From the NCBI GenBank assembly GCA_963719875.1, contig CAVRDJ010000004.1, forward strand, positions 434,001 through 498,000: 64,000 nt of DNA. The letters run 5' to 3'. Both the position numbers and the translations under genes were made by a program. The DNA comes from Palsa-360 sp963719875. Its GTDB lineage: Bacteria; Acidobacteriota; Terriglobia; Acidiferrales; UBA7541. Of the stretch, positions 1 to 8,606 are shown piece by piece (the stretch's first letter is position 1; each line of letters starts with the position of its first letter). The notes beneath the pieces are model-generated. The model ran no database searches and was not told the DNA's origin. It saw nothing but the letters and a program-made list of their open reading frames with translations.

Positions 1-857
1 TTGGTGAGCGTCATGGTGACCGGAACAATCAGCGGGTCCGTCCCGAGATGGCAGGATTGGCAGCGATCGACGAGTCCGGCGCCGCCAAGATTGTTGAGCG
101 AGGTCCCGGTAGGATTCACATTGACTTGACGGATGTGGATGTCCAGGCCCTTCATGCTCTGGCTCAGGGAAAATAAATCTTTCGAGGCCAGGCCGGGGAG
201 CTGTTCTTTCACATATTCGTTCAGCTTGTCTTGCGCGTCCTTGGCGGGTTGATCGACGTTGCCGCGCTGGGCGACCAGTTTCGCCTTCGATTGCATGATC
301 GAAACGAACAGGCCGTTGAGCTTGTCGTAGTCAAATTTCTGCTGTTCGATTTTGCCGCCGTCTACGGGCCAGGCGACATCGAACGTCTGTGCCTTCGCTT
401 CGTTCAGTTGCTTGAGCTTGGAGTCCTTTCCGCTCTTGTCCTTCTCGTCGATTTGCTCCAGCTGATAGGTGAGAGAGCCGACCAGGCCGCGCGAAGTGGT
501 GAACGAGTCGGTCATGGCCGCGCGCTGGCGGTCGAGCAAATCGATTTGCTGGCCGATTTCCTGATCCTTGGCGCGAGCGGCGTCGGTCGCGGCCTTCACA
601 TCGGCCACGAGTTTCTGGTATTGCGGCGTGGCATAAAATTTCTGTTCGTCGGCCCTTCGCTGCGTGTACTGCTTGTCCAGGTAGTTGGAATACGCGTTGG
701 AGAATTCGGCCTGATATCTGCGCCAGGGGCGCAGGCCGTAGAATTCATCGTAGAGCGACCAGGACACGGTCAGCATCAGGATGAAAACGGAAACGAGGAC
801 CAGTCCGGCCATGGGCCGGCTTGTAATCGGATCGTCAGGAGGAAGCTGCTCAGGCAC
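1..857 (-). CDS. membrane-anchored c-type cytochrome (partial, C-terminus off the window)
   Basis: The gene runs off the left edge, so only the first 285 or so residues are visible. A GTG start at 857 is preceded by AAGGAGG with 6 bases of spacing. The product has a short cytoplasmic N-terminus, one membrane segment at about residues 17-35, a long charged, probably coiled-coil stretch at about 70-200, and a CQSCH heme-attachment motif at residues 266-270. More heme motifs may follow beyond the edge. It lies 50 bases behind the cytochrome b C-terminal gene and is co-directional, so it is probably the c-type electron carrier or c1-equivalent subunit of this bc-type complex. The heme motif is seen; its role as subunit is inferred from the neighbours. 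Confidence 0.82.
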   Translation of the reverse strand, partial: MPEQLPPDDPITSRPMAGLVLVSVFILMLTVSWSLYDEFYGLRPWRRYQAEFSNAYSNYLDKQYTQRRADEQKFYATPQYQKLVADVKAATDAARAKDQEIGQQIDLLDRQRAAMTDSFTTSRGLVGSLTYQLEQIDEKDKSGKDSKLKQLNEAKAQTFDVAWPVDGGKIEQQKFDYDKLNGLFVSIMQSKAKLVAQRGNVDQPAKDAQDKLNEYVKEQLPGLASKDLFSLSQSMKGLDIHIRQVNVNPTGTSLNNLGGAGLVDRCQSCHLGTDPLIVPVTMTLT

Positions 858-907
858 CCCGTGCCTCCTTAGTTTTATTCAGGGCCATCATGATTTTTGC
901 AGACCCA

Positions 908-1891
908 TCAGATGCTGAACCACGGCGTCACCCACACGTACTTGATGCGCAACAACAGCCGCAGGAGAATTTTCACCGGCAGGCTCATCATCAGGATCAA
1001 AAACAGTTCCATGGTCATCATTTGCAGCAGCGTCATGCGCTTGAAAATCTTTTTGCTGAATTCCGAAAGCAACAACAAACGGTGCACTAGATATCCCGCG
1101 ACAATGAAATACAGCGCGATCGGGAAAATTCCAAAAATGATGCGCGCCAGAATCGGCGCGTAGCTGGCGTTGGACGCCGGCATGACGTGAACGAGCCACG
1201 ACCCGTTGATGCCGAAAATCTGATCGACGTTGCGGTTCACCGCGAACTCGACCCGCTGCGCATCCCAGGTGTTCCCCGGCCAGAACCACATCCAGCCGGG
1301 GCCTCGTATGAACGTTCCTATAATGATCATCAAGACCCACAGCCCGATAAATCCGAACAGAAACGTGGAGATGGCGAATTTCCGCTGCTTGAAGGTGTAG
1401 TAGCCGTTCCCGAGAGGATTCGCGTCGATGTACGGCACGACCATCAAGCCGACGATGATGAGCGTCGGCATAATCACCCCGGCGATCCACGGATCGAAAT
1501 AGACCAGCATTTCCTGCAGGCCCAGGAAATACCACGGGGCCTTGGCGGGATTCATGGTCACGTTCGGGTTGGACGGTTCTTCGAGCGGCGCGCTCAGCGT
1601 AATGGACCACACCATGAGCAGCGCCGTGACCAGGATGGCGGCGACCAGTTCGACGCGCATCAGGTACGGCCAGGTGTGAACCTCCCGCTCCCACTTGGGA
1701 TTCCACGGCTCGGTCTTGCGGTGCTCCGTTTTCGCCAGCGCCGGGTCGGCGGAGAGCTTGTCAATCAAACGGTCATTCGCGAACGCCTGCCGGAAGGCGT
1801 ACCAAACGTAAAACGGGACCAGGAATATCAGCGCCACAATCGGCACGTTGTCCGGAGCAGACGCGATCTCCCATATCTGGTGCCAGTTCAT
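908..1891 (-). CDS. cytochrome b C-terminal half (subunit IV-like) of a bc complex
   Basis: This 327-residue integral membrane protein carries the quinol-oxidation-site part of a split cytochrome b. The sequence KAPWYFLGLQE near residues 117-127 matches the PEWY-loop region of subunit IV and of the cytochrome b C-terminus. Several hydrophobic helices follow, at roughly 80-97, 135-155, 175-200 and 240-310. It is about twice as long as plant or cyanobacterial subunit IV (about 160 residues), with extra helices at the C-terminus. It follows the b6-like gene by 75 bases and precedes the cytochrome c gene, all leftward. The Qo motif has Ala in the position of the usual Glu (PEWY to APWY), which is a variation also known in other b6f-type enzymes (PDWY, PPWY and similar). 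Confidence 0.92.
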   Translation of the reverse strand: MNWHQIWEIASAPDNVPIVALIFLVPFYVWYAFRQAFANDRLIDKLSADPALAKTEHRKTEPWNPKWEREVHTWPYLMRVELVAAILVTALLMVWSITLSAPLEEPSNPNVTMNPAKAPWYFLGLQEMLVYFDPWIAGVIMPTLIIVGLMVVPYIDANPLGNGYYTFKQRKFAISTFLFGFIGLWVLMIIIGTFIRGPGWMWFWPGNTWDAQRVEFAVNRNVDQIFGINGSWLVHVMPASNASYAPILARIIFGIFPIALYFIVAGYLVHRLLLLSEFSKKIFKRMTLLQMMTMELFLILMMSLPVKILLRLLLRIKYVWVTPWFSI

Positions 1892-1966
1892 ATCGGCCTC
1901 AAACCCCGCTCGTTAGTTTGTCAAAAACTGCCCTGATGCTCTGACCCGATCCCGATCTTCAAAGCT

Positions 1967-2905
1967 CTACGCCATTCCGCTCGGCCGCAGGATGACCGGC
2001 CGGTGGCCCTTCTCTTCCTTGATTTCCGATTCGAGCATGACCGGCGCGGGCCCGGAGATCCCGCCGTCCTTGCGCACGCGCCAGAAATGCAAGGCCATGA
2101 AAACGCTGGCGATCAGCGGAATCGCAATGCAGTGCCAGATATAGGCGCGCAAGAGCGCATTGGCGTCGACGATCGAGCCGCCGAGCAAGGCGAAGCGCAC
2201 ATCGTTGTACGGCGTCATGCCCAGCAACGCGCCGAACGGCCCTTCCGTACCTAACAAGGGCGTGGCCCTGGCCATGTTCGTTCCCACCGTAACGGCCCAG
2301 AAGCCCAATTGATCGTCAGGCAAGAGGTAGCCGGTAAAGGAAAGGAGCAGCGTCAGCACCATCAGGAGGACGCCGATGCACCAGTTGAATTCGCGCGGCC
2401 GTTTGTATGAGCCTGTGAGGAATACGCGGAACATGTGCAGCCACACGGCGATGATCATCAAGTGGGCGGCCCAGCGATGCATGTTGCGCAGCAGTTTTCC
2501 AAATGGCACATCGTTCTCAAGATACAAAATGTCGCGGAAGGCCTGCACTTTGCTCGGGTGGTAATAAAACATCAGCAGCACGCCGGTAAAGGTAAGGACG
2601 ATAAACAAATAAAATGTGATGCCGCCCATGCCCCACGTGAATTTGTACTTTACGGCGTCGCGATTGACCTTGGCGGGATGCAGGTGGAAGAAAACGTTGG
2701 ACAACACTGACAGCGCGCGATTGCGCGCCGTCTCATCGTGCTTGACCCGGAAAATGGACCGGAACAGCTGGCTCTTTTCGGGCTCTTTAAGCCCCTCGAT
2801 CTCATCCTTGCCTTTTTCCTTGATCGTTTCCTTGAGGTCATTGATGTCCTTGCGGACACGGCCGAACAACCCCTTGCCGTTCTTTTCGCCGTTTTCTTCG
2901 GCCAT
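1967..2905 (-). CDS. cytochrome b N-terminal half (b6-like) of a bc complex
   Basis: This is the diheme subunit of a quinol:cytochrome c/plastocyanin-type oxidoreductase, 312 residues. The four heme ligands are visible: His143 and His157 in one helix (spacing 14), His258 and His273 in the other (spacing 15). Fourteen residues between the second pair is the b6 pattern rather than the mitochondrial one. The first 45 residues are a charged, Lys/Glu-rich cytoplasmic extension not usual for b6. The position of the b6 cysteine that binds heme c(i) seems to be Gly here (TWGMGG), so that extra heme is probably absent; this is inferred from an alignment by eye. The gene lies between the Rieske and subunit IV-like genes. 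Confidence 0.94.
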   Translation of the reverse strand: MAEENGEKNGKGLFGRVRKDINDLKETIKEKGKDEIEGLKEPEKSQLFRSIFRVKHDETARNRALSVLSNVFFHLHPAKVNRDAVKYKFTWGMGGITFYLFIVLTFTGVLLMFYYHPSKVQAFRDILYLENDVPFGKLLRNMHRWAAHLMIIAVWLHMFRVFLTGSYKRPREFNWCIGVLLMVLTLLLSFTGYLLPDDQLGFWAVTVGTNMARATPLLGTEGPFGALLGMTPYNDVRFALLGGSIVDANALLRAYIWHCIAIPLIASVFMALHFWRVRKDGGISGPAPVMLESEIKEEKGHRPVILRPSGMA

Positions 2906-2979
2906 TCCTACGCCCCCTCGAAAGATTGTCCCAGGTCCTGAGGATTATCAATTCGGCCTAGCAGCAGTTTCGAATCCCT

Positions 2980-3053
2980 GTAGGACGGGCTTTAGCCTGT
3001 CTGATTTCTGAGTGTAGCTCCCTCTAAACCCGACAGGCTGAAGCCCGTCCTAC
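2980..3053. repeat. REP-like inverted pair behind the Rieske gene
   Basis: Two head-to-head copies of a GTAG-headed palindrome read inward from each end. Each copy starts GTAGGACGGGCTT and continues into AGCCTG, so each copy can also fold on itself. About 30 bases separate them. The right copy's GTAG (3053-3050, minus strand) uses the last G of the Rieske stop codon TAG (3055-3053) as its first base. It fills most of the gap between the Rieske and cytochrome b genes. There is no T-run, so it is not a typical intrinsic terminator. Confidence 0.85.
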
Positions 3054-3655
3054 TATACGGGCAGATACGCGCCTGTATCGTTGAACTGATTGACTCCGGC
3101 GCGCGGGTCATCCATGTACAGCTTGCTCGTGTCCACAACGATTTTCCCGGTCGGGTCGAGATTTACTTTCGCCCGGTCCATGGGCCGCGGCGCCGGCCCT
3201 TCAAAGTTGACGCCCTCGCTGTCGTATCCGCTGCCGTGGCAAGGGCACTTGAATTTGTTCTCCGCAGGCTTCCATTCGGGAGTGCAACCGAGGTGCGTGC
3301 AGCGCGCGAAGATCACGAAGATTCGGTCCGGCTCGCGAACGACCCAGGCGCGATTGGTCATCAGGAAACGTTGGTCGATGCCAATCGAAAAATCCGCGGG
3401 GTAACCGATATTGAAAATGGTGTTGGGTTCGTACAGCGCGCGCGGGAAGAAAAACCGCAAAAACATCAGCAGGTTGATGCCGAGGTAGCCGTAAATCATC
3501 CCCCAAATGACGCGCCTGCGCATGGGATCCGGCGCGTCCGCGCTCTCTTTGGGTTTTGCCGCCGGCTTGGCTGCGACTGGCGGTTTTGGAGCTACTACTG
3601 TCCCGGCTTTTGCTATTGGGGGAGCCGGGGTACTTCCTTCCACAGGGTCTGCCAT
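3053..3655 (-). CDS. Rieske [2Fe-2S] iron-sulfur protein of the bc complex
   Basis: This is the 200-residue Rieske subunit that moves electrons from quinol at the Qo site to cytochrome c. The cluster ligands are visible: Cys119 and His121 in CTHLGC, and Cys137 and His140 in CPCHGSGY. Cys124 and Cys139 would form the usual disulfide. A Pro/Ala/Lys-rich N-terminal segment of about 45 residues precedes one membrane anchor at about residues 49-70. It is the first gene of the leftward operon and has a promoter-like sequence about 75 bases upstream. The stop codon abuts a REP-like repeat. Confidence 0.96.
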   Translation of the reverse strand: MADPVEGSTPAPPIAKAGTVVAPKPPVAAKPAAKPKESADAPDPMRRRVIWGMIYGYLGINLLMFLRFFFPRALYEPNTIFNIGYPADFSIGIDQRFLMTNRAWVVREPDRIFVIFARCTHLGCTPEWKPAENKFKCPCHGSGYDSEGVNFEGPAPRPMDRAKVNLDPTGKIVVDTSKLYMDDPRAGVNQFNDTGAYLPV

Positions 3656-3729
3656 AATGCCGCTATTATACCTCTTAGAAAGAAATATGAGCCGAACCGA
3701 TGGCAGTGCTGATTTCTATGTAACAGCTT

Positions 3730-3759
3730 CTTATATTTCCGCAACCCCCTGTCTGTCAA
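3730..3759 (-). promoter_or_regulatory. sigma70-like promoter of the bc-complex operon
   Basis: Reading the minus strand, TTGACA at 3759-3754 is followed after 18 bases by TATAAG at 3735-3730. This matches the bacterial housekeeping consensus at 11 of 12 positions, with slightly long spacing. It would give a leader of about 65-70 bases before the Rieske ATG at 3655. Confidence 0.6.
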
Positions 3760-4284
3760 GGCGAATCCCATATTTTGTAATATTTTGTTTCCGTGCATAA
3801 CCGGCAAGCCTGCACGATAAAGCCGGCGCCTCAGCGAATTCTATTTGGAGAAAACTTTTTCCGGGGGTCCGTGTGCACCAGATTATCGAGACGCGCCCCT
3901 TAGCCAGGAATCGGAAACGCAGACAGCGCACGCCACGGATTGGCCTTGGAGCAGCAGTTCGTGCCAGGCAAATAGGAATCCTGATTTGACCCGAATCGAT
4001 CATGTTCGCTGAATCATTTCTCGAGAACAGATTTAAAACGCTCCAGTCTTCAAAAACTGAGCGGCAAGCAAAATCATTACTTCAAGCCGCCCGGTTGGCT
4101 CGTGACAGGATTCAATAGAATTTCATTAAGAAGTTATAGATCTTTGCAACCTGTTTCGAGAAAACCCCGGAAGCGCCTGCGTATCTCCTTTAATCTCAGT
4201 CTGGTTTGTGAACGGTGGGTTCTCAGCTGATTGGTAAGTCGATTGCCTCTATGTCTTCCCCTCGTTTTTTTAACGGAGGCAACC
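3760..4284. other. intergenic stretch without a recognisable gene
   Basis: This divergent region separates the leftward bc operon from the rightward PEP-CTERM gene. It is more AT-rich than its surroundings. I see no convincing ORF, RNA gene or repeat. It probably holds the promoter of the PEP-CTERM gene, but I could not assign one. Confidence 0.5.
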
Positions 4285-4962
4285 ATGCAGATTCTCTTAG
4301 CCCTGGTTAGCTTGATCGTCTTTTTGGCGTTCACCCCAGTAGCCCGCGCGGATGCTGTGACAGGGTCTGCGGGCTGCGGTCCTCTTTCCGGGTCGACTCT
4401 GGACACTGCATGTAACGCACCGACTGGCGGGACCGCAACCGTCAGCATTTCGAGCGGGCAGTACAGCAGTTCAGGTGTGCTCGTAACTTTGACGTCTCTT
4501 AGCGGGTTGACTACGACAGCCTCGGAAGTCACTGAGGACCTAAATCCGAGCGCCGCGGAACAGTGGTCATTCGTTTTTGACACCGCAGCTCAGACCTTCT
4601 CAATATCGGATGTCGCCGATAGCGACTTTTTTCTCACCGGCACGATTTTAACCTTCACTCCCGGCACAAACTCTGTGACACTCAACCTCACTCCGACGTT
4701 GGTGAAATTTGTCAGTGGAGAGGGCAGTGGATTCCCTTTCTCAAAATCCCTAATCGGTACCGGAGATGCCGGGACAGCTACGGTCAATTACGACCCGGAT
4801 GACATTACCGGTGTGACAGCATCCGCCCACTTCGATACACCTAAGTTCCCCACTGTGCCAGAACCGGGGACGCTTGTTTTGTTCGCTTCCGGCTTGCTTG
4901 GCCTCGCGCTGTTTATCGGCCAGCGCGGGTTGCCTGGTCAAGCGAAGACCAAATTACAATGA
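4285..4962 (+). CDS. PEP-CTERM sorting-domain protein
   Basis: This is a 225-residue secreted protein. The start at 4285 is chosen because GGAGG lies 6 bases upstream and a clean signal peptide follows (residues 1-24, ending in ARADA). The middle is Ser/Thr/Gly-rich with no recognised domain. The C-terminus has the PEP-CTERM signature: VPEPGT, a hydrophobic helix of about 17 residues, then an Arg/Lys-containing tail. Such proteins are cut and sorted by exosortase, usually for exopolysaccharide-associated or surface export. No exosortase gene is in the window, so its partner lies elsewhere. It stands alone between two leftward operons. Confidence 0.85.
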   Translation: MQILLALVSLIVFLAFTPVARADAVTGSAGCGPLSGSTLDTACNAPTGGTATVSISSGQYSSSGVLVTLTSLSGLTTTASEVTEDLNPSAAEQWSFVFDTAAQTFSISDVADSDFFLTGTILTFTPGTNSVTLNLTPTLVKFVSGEGSGFPFSKSLIGTGDAGTATVNYDPDDITGVTASAHFDTPKFPTVPEPGTLVLFASGLLGLALFIGQRGLPGQAKTKLQ

Positions 4963-5171
4963 ATGCGAATTTTTCGGACGCCGCGTTCGACCGCGAGAGA
5001 AAATCCCAGCTTCTTCGGGTCCTTTGAAGGGCTAGTATTTCGGGGTTCCGATCAGCCACGCCAAACAACCAGTTCGGCACAGGGCGAGCGACACCTTCAC
5101 TGCCTCAACTTCAGCTAATTTCAACGGTTGCAATTGAAAATTTTATTTCTAGACGTGTGGAACGGGCAGAG

Positions 5172-6152
5172 TTACTGCTTGTCGCCCAAGGAGCGGAGGA
5201 CCACATCTGCGAGGGCGGAAATAAATGTGGGGGAATCGCCCACCGCGGGCATCATTTCAAATTGGGTGACGCCGAGGTGGTGAGCCTGCTCGCGGGCCTG
5301 GATATTAATCTCGTGCAGGGTTTCGATGTGCTCGGTGACGAATGCAATCGGCACGATGAGTAGGTTTTTTTCACCGGAGCGGGCGAGCTGGTCAATCGTG
5401 TCCGGGAGCGAAGGCGAAAGCCATTTCCGGCGGCCCACCTTGCTTTGAAAGCACAGCGTATGGCCGTTTTTCCAGCCGCCGCGCAGCATCACGAGCTTGA
5501 CCGTTTCCGCAACTTGCCGCGCGTACGGGTCTCCGCGCTCGATCAGGCTGAGCGGCAATCCGTGCGCGCTGAAGACAATGTGTGCGCGGTCCGGCTCGTC
5601 AAAGTGAGTGAGCGTGAGCGAGATTTTTTCGGCGACCGACTGAACGTACATCGGATGATCGAAGAACGTCTCCACGGTGTGCGCTCGCGGCGCGTTCCCA
5701 TTGGGCTGAAACACACGCTTCCATTCCTTCAAGCTGCTGGAGGTGGTCGCAAACGAATATTGCGGATACATCGGCAGCAGCACGAGTTCCGGCGCGTTCC
5801 AGGCGTTCACTTCCGCTGCCGCCTCCGCCGAGAGTGGATTCCAGTAGCGCATCGCGATGAAGCACTTCGCGTGGCAATGCGGGGCGAGCGCGGCTTCGAG
5901 GGCGCGCGCCTGACGCTCGGTGAGCAGGCGGATCGGCGAGTGCCCTCCGATCGCGTCATAGTGCTCGCGCACGACGTCCGCTCGCTTGCGAGCGATATAG
6001 CGCGCCAGGGGACGGCGCGCAAACCACGCGCCGAAAAAATCGATGATGTCGGGGTCGCAAAACAGATTGTAGAGGAATGGCTCCACGGCGTCCGGGGAAT
6101 CCGGGCCGCCCAACTGAAACAGCACAACGCCGATTTTTTTCTTTTCGGTCAC
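5172..6152 (-). CDS. hemH: ferrochelatase
   Basis: Inserts ferrous iron into protoporphyrin IX (or, in the coproporphyrin branch, coproporphyrin III) as a late step of heme synthesis. The 326-residue length is typical. The N-terminus has the family pattern VLFQLGGPDSPDAV, the catalytic His is in FSAHGLP (His197), and the FVTEHIETLHE segment at about 271-281 carries the conserved acidic residues. It starts 31 bases behind the ccmD-like gene and is co-directional with the whole ccm operon, so heme supply is probably co-expressed with cytochrome c maturation. Confidence 0.96.
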   Translation of the reverse strand: MTEKKKIGVVLFQLGGPDSPDAVEPFLYNLFCDPDIIDFFGAWFARRPLARYIARKRADVVREHYDAIGGHSPIRLLTERQARALEAALAPHCHAKCFIAMRYWNPLSAEAAAEVNAWNAPELVLLPMYPQYSFATTSSSLKEWKRVFQPNGNAPRAHTVETFFDHPMYVQSVAEKISLTLTHFDEPDRAHIVFSAHGLPLSLIERGDPYARQVAETVKLVMLRGGWKNGHTLCFQSKVGRRKWLSPSLPDTIDQLARSGEKNLLIVPIAFVTEHIETLHEINIQAREQAHHLGVTQFEMMPAVGDSPTFISALADVVLRSLGDKQ

Positions 6153-6183
6153 TTAGCTGTCGCGCCCTTTCCTGTGGAATGCA

Positions 6184-6318
6184 TTACTTTCCGTCCTGCT
6201 TGAGGCGGCGAATATCGTCCTTCAGATTCGCCATGCGGCGCGCCACCGATAAGACATATCCGCAGAACACGATCCAGATCGCAATGTATGCCGCCACCAG
6301 AAAATTCAAATTCTTCAT
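6184..6318 (-). CDS. ccmD: CcmD-like small membrane protein
   Basis: This is a 44-residue gene that is easily missed. It starts at ATG 6318 with GGAG about 8 bases upstream. It has one membrane helix at about residues 5-24, then a basic, helical tail (ARRMANLKDDIRRLKQ). That is the layout of CcmD, which helps release holo-CcmE from the CcmABC heme exporter. It follows ccmC and precedes hemH. Sequence identity in this family is low, so the call rests on size, topology and position. Confidence 0.75.
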   Translation of the reverse strand: MKNLNFLVAAYIAIWIVFCGYVLSVARRMANLKDDIRRLKQDGK

Positions 6319-6368
6319 GCGTCGTCTCCCAACAAATTATTGCAGCATCTCTGTTTTGCCAGGCAACT

Positions 6369-6433
6369 GTAGCGCCAACCTTTAGGTTGGCATCTCGAAT
6401 TCAAGAAGATGCCCGCCTGAAGGCGGGCGCTAC
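6369..6433. repeat. REP-like inverted pair between ccmC and ccmD
   Basis: Two GTAG-headed elements point toward each other. The left one reads GTAGCGCCAACCTTTAGG and closes with TTGGC. The right one, on the minus strand, reads GTAGCGCCCGCCTTCAGG and closes with CGGGC. The stems differ in sequence but share the head and the stem-loop layout, as if two subfamilies were combined. It begins 15 bases behind the ccmC stop codon. Confidence 0.82.
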
Positions 6434-6448
6434 TTCGGTCAAAGCCGC

Positions 6449-7162
6449 TCAGCGGCCACTTCGCGCGGTCTCCATGCGATACGCGTCGACCTCCGAACGC
6501 AACGCTTCCAGGCGATAGCGCAAGCGGATCAGGACCGTCATCACTCCGAGCATCGCCGCCCACGTCAGCAGCAGCACCCAACCCATGCGGGCGTCGAGCG
6601 ATCCCCCATCGCCAATGACGGGCTGCGGATGCTGCGTGCGAAACCACCAGATCGAGAAATACACCAGGGGAATGTCCAGCGCAGCGAAAATTCCGAAGAC
6701 GGCCGACACCATAGCGCGGCGTTCGGGTTCCTCGACCAGAGTGCGTAACACGAGATAGCTGACGAACAGGACCCACAACAGGAACGAAGACGTCAGGCGC
6801 GCGTCCCAGGTCCACCAGATTCCCCAGACTGGTTTTGCCCAGATGGGGCCGGTCACCAGCACAATCGTAAAAAATGCGACGCCCACTTCGGCGGAGGCCA
6901 CGCTGAGCCAGTCCCACTTTATGGCACGTGTGCGCAGGTAGGCCACGCTGCCGATGAAGACCAAACTGAAGGAAACAAAGCCGGACCACGCGCTCGACAC
7001 ATGAAAATAAAAGATGCGCTGGACGAGGCCCATGGTGCTCTCCGTGGGCGCCCAGATCAGCGCTCCGTAGCTGGCCGCGGCCAGCAGGAGAAAAACGAGC
7101 AGGATCGACGGCACGGAAATCACCGCGCGGGCCGCCGTCACGGGTTGCGCTTTGGCGCTCAT
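6449..7162 (-). CDS. ccmC: heme exporter / heme-handling protein CcmC
   Basis: CcmC presents heme to CcmE on the periplasmic side of the inner membrane. The protein has 237 residues and six membrane helices. The tryptophan-rich heme-binding motif WGIWWTWD lies at residues 113-120. His54 (FYFHV) and the His in TQHPQP near residue 190 fit the two external heme ligands. It starts one base behind ccmB, so the genes are probably translationally coupled. Confidence 0.94.
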   Translation of the reverse strand: MSAKAQPVTAARAVISVPSILLVFLLLAAASYGALIWAPTESTMGLVQRIFYFHVSSAWSGFVSFSLVFIGSVAYLRTRAIKWDWLSVASAEVGVAFFTIVLVTGPIWAKPVWGIWWTWDARLTSSFLLWVLFVSYLVLRTLVEEPERRAMVSAVFGIFAALDIPLVYFSIWWFRTQHPQPVIGDGGSLDARMGWVLLLTWAAMLGVMTVLIRLRYRLEALRSEVDAYRMETARSGR

Positions 7163-7163
7163 T

Positions 7164-7838
7164 TTACTCCTCCAACAAATATTCGCCGACCATCCAGGCC
7201 GCCGTCAAAAATACCACGTCAAAGCATGCCAAAAACGTCAACCATACCCGGGATAACTCGGAAGGGTCGCGAAGGACTCCGATGGTCGCTTCCGTGCTGG
7301 CGATCAACACCGGAGCCAGCACCGGAAGGAGCAAGAGCGGAAGAAGCAATTCGCGCAGGCGCGCCTGCGCGGCGACCGCCGAAAATACAGTGCCCGTGGC
7401 GGCGAGGCCAATCGTGCCGAGCGACAGCACCAAAAGGAGAGGCCCCAGAACCGGGAAAATCGCGACATTGTAAAGCACTGCGAACACCGGCAGCAAGATG
7501 ACTTCGACGAAAAGCAGGAACAGAAAATTGGCGGCCATTTTCCCGGCGAGAATGCTGAACGGATCGATCGGGGCCAGGCGCAGAGCCGCCAGCGTGTCGT
7601 TGGTCTGCTCGCGCAAAAAAGAGGACTGCAACATCAGCGACCCGGCAAACAAGAACGCGAGCCACAAAAGGCCGGGCCCAAAGCGCCGCGATTCCGACGA
7701 AGTCGGATTGAACGTAAAGCTGAACAGGACAATCACAATCAACACGAAAACGACGGTGGTGCCCAGCAATTCGCGCGAACGAAACTCGGTCCGCAATTCC
7801 TTGGCGAGGATCACACGGGTCGCGCGCGCGAGGGTCAT
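7164..7838 (-). CDS. ccmB: heme exporter membrane subunit CcmB
   Basis: This is the 224-residue membrane subunit of the CcmAB ABC transporter, which drives release of heme-loaded CcmE. It has six hydrophobic segments and the family pattern near the N-terminus (ILAKELRTEFRSRE). Its start overlaps the end of ccmA by four bases (ATGA) and it ends one base before ccmC. Confidence 0.93.
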   Translation of the reverse strand: MTLARATRVILAKELRTEFRSRELLGTTVVFVLIVIVLFSFTFNPTSSESRRFGPGLLWLAFLFAGSLMLQSSFLREQTNDTLAALRLAPIDPFSILAGKMAANFLFLLFVEVILLPVFAVLYNVAIFPVLGPLLLVLSLGTIGLAATGTVFSAVAAQARLRELLLPLLLLPVLAPVLIASTEATIGVLRDPSELSRVWLTFLACFDVVFLTAAWMVGEYLLEE

Positions 7839-8596
7839 GCTTCGCCTTCTTCCCCGCTGTCGCGGACAGCCGCCATGACCAGGACTTGCTTCGGATTTCC
7901 GCCGGCGCCCGAGTCGTGCGTTATTTTTCCCCCATCGAGCCGGATCGCGCGAGTGACGGCGCCCTGCGTTTCATTTCGCCCGTGCGTGCTCATCAGGATT
8001 GTGCAGCCCGAATCGCGCAACCTCTTGATGGTCGCTCCCAGCCATTGCTGGCCTTCCGGGTCGAGTCCGGTGCCTGCTTCATCGAGGAGAAGCAATCCGG
8101 GCGAGGCGAGCAAAGCGCGCGCAATCGAGAGACGCTGCCGCATGCCGCGCGAAAATGTCCGCACGACGTCCGTGGCGCGGCCGGCCAGGCCGACCGGCTG
8201 AAGCGCCTGCCGGGTTTTTCCGGCGGGATCCGCCAGGCCGAACAATTTTGCGAAGAAAATGAGGTTTTCCTCGGCGGTCAACTCTTCGTAGAGCAGCGTG
8301 TGATGGCCCACCATTCCGACCTTGCTTTTCACTTCCTCCGGCGAAATCGAATTCTCTCCGGCGTAGAATGCGATTTTCCCGCGCGAAGGCTGGGTCAGTT
8401 GCGCCGCGATCTTGAGCAGCGTCGTTTTTCCCGATCCGTTGTGCCCCACGAGCGCAACGCACTCTCCGGCTGCAATCGCGAGCGTGATCCCGCGCAGCGC
8501 CAGGCGCATCCCGTAACGCTTTTCGACTTCGCTGAATTGAATTCGCAATCCGTCGAAGGGGCCGCCATTCGGGGAAGATGCAAGCGGTGTGGACAC
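7835..8596 (-). CDS. ccmA: ABC transporter ATPase CcmA
   Basis: ATPase of the CcmAB complex, 253 residues from the GTG at 8596. An ATG farther upstream (8662) is open but would run through the end of the preceding gene and add unrelated sequence. The GTG lies 10 bases behind that gene's TGA, which suggests coupling. Walker A is GHNGSGKTT (51-59), the signature region is FSRGMRQRLSIAR (148-160), and Walker B is LLLLDEAGTGLD (168-179). The signature reads SRGMRQR, as in other CcmA-type proteins. Confidence 0.93.
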   Translation of the reverse strand: MSTPLASSPNGGPFDGLRIQFSEVEKRYGMRLALRGITLAIAAGECVALVGHNGSGKTTLLKIAAQLTQPSRGKIAFYAGENSISPEEVKSKVGMVGHHTLLYEELTAEENLIFFAKLFGLADPAGKTRQALQPVGLAGRATDVVRTFSRGMRQRLSIARALLASPGLLLLDEAGTGLDPEGQQWLGATIKRLRDSGCTILMSTHGRNETQGAVTRAIRLDGGKITHDSGAGGNPKQVLVMAAVRDSGEEGEA

Positions 8597-8606
8597 GCGC
8601 GACGGC

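Noticed and set aside
2980..3053. Rho-independent terminator behind the Rieske gene
   Set aside because: A strong stem exists but no T-run follows, the next gene is in the same operon, and the GTAG-headed unit recurs elsewhere as a repeat.
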